A stretch of 64,000 nucleotides of DNA from Agaricus subrufescens (taxonomy: Eukaryota; Basidiomycota; Agaricomycetes; Agaricales; Agaricaceae). The DNA is taken from contig CM057062.1 in assembly GCA_029945375.1 (NCBI GenBank), positions 2,867,564 through 2,931,563 of the forward strand, written 5' to 3'. The notes under the pieces were generated by a model. The model did not search any database and was not told the origin of the DNA. It saw only the letters and a list, made by a program, of their open reading frames with translations. This document shows, piece by piece, positions 56,932-64,000 of the stretch. Made by a program: the position numbers and the translations under genes. Each line of letters starts with the position of its first letter. Within the stretch, counting starts at the first letter, position 1.

Positions 56932-57851
56932 GGCGTGAAAGCACGAAAAAGTTGAATGAGAATGTAGATTAGAATTAGTAGAGTGAGGTTGGGGTAGAAT
57001 ATCGGCCTGCGACAAAGTACTTGAAGGAATAATGAGCATCATTGTAAGCCTCAATATAGGGAGTTGAACGACTTACAAAATGTGGGGAAGAAGGGAGCCT
57101 TGAATCCGGACTTGGACTAGGGGGTAAGGCGGTTGAAGATCCCTTTGTCGAGGCCGTTCTTATACACATTCTGGTACAATGTGAGCCAAGAAACCATTGT
57201 TGAGATGAACAATGACAATTAGAGCTGTACGTACACACAACTTGTTTGGTTCTTGTTATTATGTCACGCAACCATCACGAAGCAAAGATGGCACAATGGC
57301 TTTTAGACCCATAACTTCAATAAACAATCAGGCTTTCCGTTTCCCTGGACGCCGTCACCCCCGCTTTGATGAGTGTTATCATTGTACTGTAGAACAATTA
57401 ACTACTCTTCTACTGTGGGTATTTATGCGGCGATTTGAACAATGCACATACTTTGTAGCCTGAGTCGTCCTCATCGTGGCTCTGCCGCGAGTACAAGACA
57501 AGAAATCCATAAGAGCTGATAAGAAGACACTCGGCTACCCGCACCTCTCGTATTCTTCAAAACGCCGTATATCAAAGATTGTATAATGTTGAAGCACAAA
57601 GTTCAGGTTAATTTTGTTATTGTCCTTTACGGAATCATCATAATAGTTCCCTAGTTACGCTCGGCCGTTCTTATAAAGTTTATGATAGATAGAGTATGTG
57701 TGGGGATGTCCTATTGCATTTTATTAAATAAGAATGGTATAGCACTGTGTAATGAGCAGTGGGTATCAATTTTGTGATACACTATCAGTGGTGAGGGGTG
57801 AGTAAGAATACATGGTCATCACGAACGAAAGAGTGAGGGCCTGATCAGGCA
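56932..57851. other. Intergenic region
   Basis: About 920 nt upstream of the BTG-like gene and downstream of the ABC transporter. No gene or repeat is supported. Confidence 0.5.
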
Positions 57852-60800
57852 TTATGAATCCTGCTGTAATACCTGAAGTTGCACGTAATCATGATAGTCT
57901 CCGCGTAACGACAAAAGCTCATCATGGGTCCCAGATTCACTAACACGTCCGTTTTTGATGAAAAATCTGAAGTACAAATGCGTCAGGTCAATCAATACAG
58001 AAAGCATGATAGAACTTACATTTTGTCTGCGTCTTGGATAGTAGAAAGTCTGTGAGCGATGGCAATGGTAGTTCTTCCTTTCGCAGCCTCATCGAGAGCG
58101 GCTTGAACAACCTTCTCAGAGGCGGTATCTAATGCCGATGTAGCCTTCAGAGGATATCAGCGATCGATGCAATCACAAAAGACCTTTATGCTCACTTCGT
58201 CCAGAAGAAGTATTTTTGGATCACGAATCAATGCTCTCGCGATGGCTATGCGTTCTGATGATAACGGTCAGCCATCAGACTTTAAAGTAAAAAACAAAGC
58301 ATGCACGTTTCTGTCCGCCGGAGAGTTGAGATCCTTTATTTCCTACCGCAGTTTCGAAACCTCTATAATCATAAATGCGACAATCAGCGCGTCGCTCGAC
58401 AATAAGGAGCAATAAACATACTCTGGAAGCCCTTGTATAAATTCAAGAATATTTGCCTTCCTGCATGCCTCTTCTATTTCCTTCTGAGTTACTTCAGAGT
58501 GTGGTTTGGTCGCTCCAAGAAGAATGTTGAATCTGATTGAACCAGAATACAATGTCGGCTCTTGGGAAACAAGGGCGACATCTTCCCGATAAGTTGATAG
58601 CTTCAAATCTTTCAAAGGGCGATCACCGATCTAAAAACGTTCAGAAAACTAAATTACAAGACTGAAAAGTAATGTTGCTTACGTAAATGGAACCAGATGT
58701 GACATCATAGAAACGCTCAATCAACTGAATTCTGAAATATAAATCAGCCTCATCCGAATAGTTCCGGTAATATCAAACCAAAAAAGACATACATGGTACT
58801 CTTTCCCGACCCGCTGGCGCCAACGAATGCAACATATTGACCCGGTTGTACCGAAAACTCAAGTCCTTGGAGAACAGCTATATCCGGACGCATGGGATAA
58901 TGAAAGTAGACGTCTTTCGCTTCAATTCTTCCCTCGATCCGTTCACGATTATCCTGGTTCTTCTCACTTGGATCTTCTTGAGGAGTTTCGATCACAGAAG
59001 GTGTATCAATGAGGGAAATAATGTTGTCTGCAGCAGTGGCAGCTGCGGACACGTCAGGTGTGAACTGAAGCATTCCACCAGCTTGTAAAGCACCAAACGT
59101 TGTCGCCTATAACATCACTTCAATCTTTCAACGGAAACGGGTAAAGATGATGCTCACCATCAATCCAATAAACAACTGGAACAATGATATCTCGAGATGC
59201 GACACCAACTGCGATCCATACCAAAAGACTAAAGCCATGACAAAGAACATTGCTCCTTGCGCAAAGGCGTATGTAAACATACTCAAGGCACCCCAGCCGA
59301 CAGCTTGTTTGAGTGGTCCTTGAAGACTGTGGCTATACTCTTCCAAGCAGCCGTCTTCTCGGGTAAGCGAAGCTACTGTACGGATAGCACCCGCAGCCTC
59401 ACAAGCAACCTGCGCAGATTGTTCATGTGCTTTTTTGTTACGCTCATCTTTCAGCATGATGACAAACTGAGCAGATCGGAAAGTCAGCGATTAGGAGAGG
59501 CTTAAGGGTATAATTCGTACCAAGCCCGTCAATCCTGCTGATAGCAAGAATGGGATACACGCTATAGAGAGTGGTGTTAATAGGACGTATGGGTGATATC
59601 CACGCACACACTTACCCATTCCCACAAGGCCGATTTTCCAGGCAATAGCAATACCCAATATGATACCAGCGGTTAACGTAGACAGACCCTGGACAATTCT
59701 AACAATAACCATAATCAGGAAACCATTCACGAGGATCAGAATAAGCTAACGTACGCTCCCAAAGTTGTCCCAGCAATTCCATTCATCTGCTTTGGATCCG
59801 AGTTAATCCGATCAGTCAAAGCACCAGACTAAAAAAAAGTTAAGCATCTATCAGTTCAGCAAGTGCAAAAAGCATGAGAGACTAAACTGACCGTGTTTTT
59901 CTCGTTATCAAAAAATTGAACTAGACGGAAGAAGTACCATTAGACTAAGAAATCGACACAGAACTTCTTTTACGACGTACCGTCCTGATGCATCACAGCT
60001 TTGAAACTCATCTCCCTCAATCTCACAATCAATGTTGCAGAACCACTAGCAAGGTAGTAGTTCTGTAAAGCCGCAGTCACTCCCGTTATTATAGATATAA
60101 TGAAAAACCTTCAAAAATTTAGCCAATGATTCAAACGCTGACAATGGGACACTCACCATAAAGCGTTGCGATCGCCCTGGAATCGTCGGACATGGGGGTC
60201 AGGATCGGAAAAACCATTAAGGCCGGCCGCATAAACAATACCAAAAGCGGGATAAACAAGCCCCGAGACTGAAAAAAAAGGCGAGTCAGAGGTGATTCGT
60301 GCTGATAACTCAAATTATCTTTCGTACGTATGGAAGCCACGAGCCCGACGACATACTTGGGCCACTGATCCTTTACGACACATCCTAGACGCGGTATCAA
60401 ACGGAAGATACTCTGCCTTTTACGTTCTTCACCTTTTGCTTCCAATTCAGGCACATCGCAGGACTGTTCATCTTCTGGGTATAGCTCTAAATCGAGATCT
60501 TTCTCGAGGTTGTCATTCTTCCCTTCCAAAGTCCGAGCTTTTGAAGGAATGACGTCCACCTCAGAGGCAGGACTCGGAGTCCCACCAATCTGTTTCTTAA
60601 GACCTTGAGCCTCGACGAGTCGCCGATAGACACCACTGAGGTTGACTAGCTCGTCGTGGGACCCTTCTTCTACGACTTTTCCACCATTCATAACGTAGAT
60701 TTTATCACAGTTTCGGATAGTAGAAAGCCGATGAGCGATTGTAACCGTAGTCCGACCTTAAAAAAAACAAAATTCTTATCAAACCAACCCGATCTGAACA

Positions 60801-63027
60801 AATTAATCCTCTCACCTTCAGAAGCTTTGGACAACGCATCCTGTACGAGTTCTTCAGAGCGTGTATCAAGCGCACTCGTAGCCTCATCAAGCAACAAAAT
60901 TGGAGGGTCCGATATGATAGCTCTGGCGATAGCAACACGTTGCTTCTGTCCACCCGACAACATAAATCCCCTCTCTCCAACAACAGTATCATACCCTTTC
61001 GGAAGCCTCATGATAAACTCATGAGCATTCGCCTTGATACACGCTTGCTTGATCAACTCGAATCGAACAGCGTCCGTAGCACGTTCATAGTCCGTACCCG
61101 CAAGTCCATGTGCGACATTATTTCGCACTGTCGTACCGAATAGAACGGGTTCTTGTGCGACGAGCCCAATACGTCGCCGAAGCCATTTCAAATTGAGTGC
61201 CCTCAGATCAATGCCATCTAGAGTGATTGACCCCGACTTCGGATCGTAGAACCGTTCGAGGAGGGATACCATAGTCGATTTTCCTGAACCGGAAGGTCCA
61301 ACAAGAGCATATGATTTACCAGCTTCGAATGTTAAGGAGATATTGGAAAGAACGGTGACATCGGGACGCGATGGATAGATGAACGAGACATCATCGAATT
61401 TGATGGAACCCTGGACACTTGTAGGTTTATCTCCTTCTGGATTGGAAGAGTCGATGGTTGGTGCCCGATCAATAGTGGCAAATAGCTTGGCCGCAGCACC
61501 GCACGCCGTCGTGATCGCTATCAGCAGTTTGAATGAATTGATCCCACCATCAGCAGAAAACGGCGAGCATACCGGCTCCTTGTTGACCCATGGCCGTGAG
61601 CGAGAATGCTCCAATAAAAACGGCCATAAACACAGTGATCACCTCGCCAGCATCAGCTAGAAAATAACCTAAGCCCTACGATCCCAAGTTGATAGAAAAG
61701 AAGGCGTACCAAGATTCCGATTAATGAGCGTCGTACCAAAAGAGAATGCTGCACCAATTGTTTAGCGAATCCGGAGATAGAATATTCCAGTCAATTCTCA
61801 CCAAGTCCGTAAGCGGCATAGCTGATGAAGAACATAGCGGCAAGACCAAGCCCCAGCACTATTGCGAGTCCCATATCAGCACGACTGGCTGACAGAACTT
61901 CGCCATTGAACAAAGCTCCTAGATGTGACTGTGTACTGAAGGCTTTTGCGGTGCGAATGGTCGAAATGGATTCCTCGGATATGGACCCAGCGCGGCCCGT
62001 TGCATCGGAAGAAAGTCTATACGTTGATATGGTGATGAAATAAACTGCGGGCAGAAGAATAAGACCTACTGCGTGTAACGGACCATGAACTTGCCCATTA
62101 AAGCGCCAGTGATCATGATACAAGGGAGAACAGAGGATATGGCGAGGGCGAGACGCCAGTTCCTTACAAAAGCGAGTATGAACCCAGCAATGAAGGTACT
62201 GACAAACTGAATACACATGGGAACCTTTTCAGATATGCCACGTTGAACCAAGTCTACCGGATGCAACCCATATATGAGTAATCGTTTGTAGATGGCAATT
62301 GCACATACCTGTATCTCCCTGAATGCGCGTAACAACTTCTCCGGCACCGATCTCATCGAAATACTCAACATCTTGCTTGAGTATCGACTGAAGATAATGT
62401 TCCCGGATACGCTTCGAATTCACCTCTGACGTATATGACCACACGTACATGTAGAAAAATGTACAAACAAGGACGGCAATCCCTAGAGTGGTGCACTATA
62501 TTCAGCGGGATGAAAGGCTGGATTCCGGAAGTAGGTATACCAGTATACACGAAGAACGTTGCGTTTTTGCTAGCAGATTTACGAAAATCGGCTGCTACGG
62601 CGTTGAACTGATCGGCGGTCGCCTTGCCATCTTGGAATAGCTTGAGCGTATTTGTGAATGAGACAAAGTTGAGAGCGAGAGAGCCGAACAGAAGCGCTAA
62701 GATAGGCTTTTATGTTTGCAACGCCGTAAGCATGTGGCAGCATAACAACAGAAAACGCGTACTTGAGCAGCGCCAGCACCGGCGGCGGCCAGAAGACCTA
62801 GAAGGTCGAGAATGGTCTCAGACGGCGTCGAGTACCTATGAACGTTCACGATCAGATCTAATGCCATAAAAGCTGGATACTCGCCTAAACAACTGGAAGA
62901 AGGAAACGGGCGGAAGAGTAGGGGCAGCGCTCTTCTCGGAGGCTTCTTTTCCTTCCTTCTCGTCGACATCCTTCTCGCTCTCCTCATTCAGAATCGCCTC
63001 TTCGGGTTTCTTGCCGAACCACTTCAT
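57852..63027 (-). CDS. Full-size ABCB multidrug/peptide exporter
   Basis: A minus-strand gene with many small introns, about 1,300 aa, start at 63027. Order: charged N-terminus ([10 protein letters not shown]), transmembrane domain 1, nucleotide-binding domain 1 (Walker [10 protein letters not shown], signature [14 protein letters not shown], Walker [13 protein letters not shown], then IAHRLSTI), a charged linker, transmembrane domain 2, and nucleotide-binding domain 2 ([25 protein letters not shown] across an intron at about 58,307-58,251, [19 protein letters not shown]). The last exon ends in [11 protein letters not shown]. This is the pmd1/Ste6/ABCB architecture, exporting lipophilic drugs or peptides across the plasma membrane. 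Both ATPase sites look intact. The exact substrate cannot be told. No disruption was seen in the joins I checked. Confidence 0.88.
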
Positions 63028-63437
63028 GAACGAATCTAATGAACCGCTAAAGCTCCGCGGATTATATATGATCAGCCAGTGCTAAAACTGTTCGATACTG
63101 ACTCAGTTGGGGGAGGGACCGAAAATGAGTCAAGTTGTGAGAGGACACCGGGATTGCTGCGTCTGATGGGAACACGTCAAATGGCCAAGAAGTGCCGTTA
63201 TGGTTGAGTGAAGCCGAAAAGCACACGTATCATAAGTTATTATTGGGCGGACGTGGGTGGACACGTTTGACGCGAAACGAACCGGGAGACAGAGAACATC
63301 TTTGGAACAAGCGAAGGCGTGAACATGGCTGAGAGGATTTGGGTTATCGTGCAGCCATCCAGCAGGAGTCAGAATGAAAGATGAGAATACAGTCCACTAG
63401 GGTCGATCTGATGATGCAATTGTCCTGCACCAATATA
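63028..63437. other. Upstream region of the ABC exporter
   Basis: About 410 nt upstream of the exporter start and before the tRNA. No additional gene is seen. Confidence 0.5.
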
Positions 63438-63509
63438 TCCGATATGGTGTAATGGCTAACATTGCCGCCTTTCACGCGGCAGCTCGGGGTTCGATTCCCC
63501 GTGTCGGAA
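63438..63509 (+). tRNA. tRNA-Glu (anticodon UUC)
   Basis: A 72-nt cloverleaf without intron. The acceptor pairs TCCGATA with TGTCGGA (one G-T pair), the anticodon stem pairs GCCGC with GCGGC, and the loop CTTTCAC presents anticodon TTC at 63471-63473. The B box GGTTCGATTCC lies in the T arm. The CCA end is not encoded, as expected for a nuclear tRNA. Confidence 0.93.
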
Positions 63510-63513
63510 CACA

Positions 63514-63519
63514 TTTTTT
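63514..63519 (+). terminator. RNA polymerase III terminator
   Basis: A run of six T residues begins four bases after the tRNA end, the standard Pol III stop signal. Confidence 0.8.
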
Positions 63520-64000
63520 GCTTGCCACCATTGAAGACGATATAGATATGAATGCCCTCGCGCACTTGAATGTCATAGTATCGTGACATTTTTCTAAAGA
63601 TACTTCGGTTTACCCTTCGCTAAATTGAGACACGCTTGAATCTAGACCTGAGCCACACGTTTCTCCTGTGATTGTTGATGGTAACAAGTCATGCCACTCC
63701 CAGGCCGAACTCGTATCACATTCCTCAAAAGAGAATGCGGTTACAGATAACAAACTAAGGTATGCGTATGACTAGTGCCGATCTTCACGACCATGGACCG
63801 AATGAGGTTAGGCAAACTCACAAAAAGTCCGAGCAAGCAATTCGGAGAGTTATTCTGCCCCGATCCTCCTTCTTTCCCCACAGCTCCACCCTTTATAAAC
63901 CTATTAATACCAAATTCTTGTTTGCCATCCCTTATAGATACTATCCCCGAGAACGCAGTCTCCTTATTCACTCGACGAGATCAGACTAAGATTTACAATA
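63520..64000. other. Right-edge region
   Basis: About 480 nt to the window edge. Short open frames on both strands (63741-63989) lack any recognisable feature; no gene is supported. Confidence 0.5.

Noticed and set aside
63741..63989. Opposing 75-76 codon frames at the right edge
   Set aside because: Overlap each other on both strands, with no motif, promoter or splice evidence.

Overview
The window looks like nuclear DNA of a mushroom-forming basidiomycete (Agaricomycetes). Genes are split by many 45-65 nt GT-AG introns, intergenic gaps are short to moderate, and the recognisable proteins (large NACHT families, fungal DUF262, Dcr2-type phosphatase, basidiomycete HUS1) fit that group. No species call is possible from sequence alone. 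All gene models below were joined by eye from reading frames and splice signals; exon ends are predictions.

Layout. 1-15.2 kb is a head-to-tail array of five apparently intact NACHT-type STAND (NLR-like) genes, preceded by the decayed 3' end of a sixth. All intact copies share six exons: a basic amphipathic leader, a short Gly/Gln/Asn/Tyr-rich motif exon, one large NACHT exon, and three exons encoding a C-terminal module I do not recognise, ending in a near-invariant tail. 15.5-23.3 kb holds HUS1 (checkpoint clamp), an unknown protein, a LaeA-like methyltransferase and a prolidase. 23.7-28.9 kb holds two disordered Ser/Pro-rich proteins. 30.3-37.1 kb holds a stand-alone urea carboxylase-type enzyme (with a possible frameshift) and a PIN-like protein. 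37.9-43.6 kb, on the minus strand, holds a Dcr2-like phosphatase, a relict exon, and a P-loop ATPase/nuclease-like fusion of the Crinkler-effector type. 45.2-54.4 kb holds a DUF262 protein and a giant ankyrin protein with a nucleotidyltransferase-like head. 54.6-63.0 kb holds a small heat-shock protein with a textbook heat-shock element, a BTG/Tob-like protein and a full ABCB exporter. A tRNA-Glu(UUC) lies at 63.4 kb.

How it fits together. There are no operons; most genes look independent. The noteworthy theme is the concentration of conflict-type proteins: the NACHT array, the P-loop/nuclease fusion and its relict, DUF262 and the ankyrin/NTase-like protein. The array is the best candidate for an undescribed system: a fungal NLR cluster without LRR, WD40, TPR or ankyrin repeats, with a skippable cassette exon for the putative signalling motif, and with signs of gene conversion between copies.
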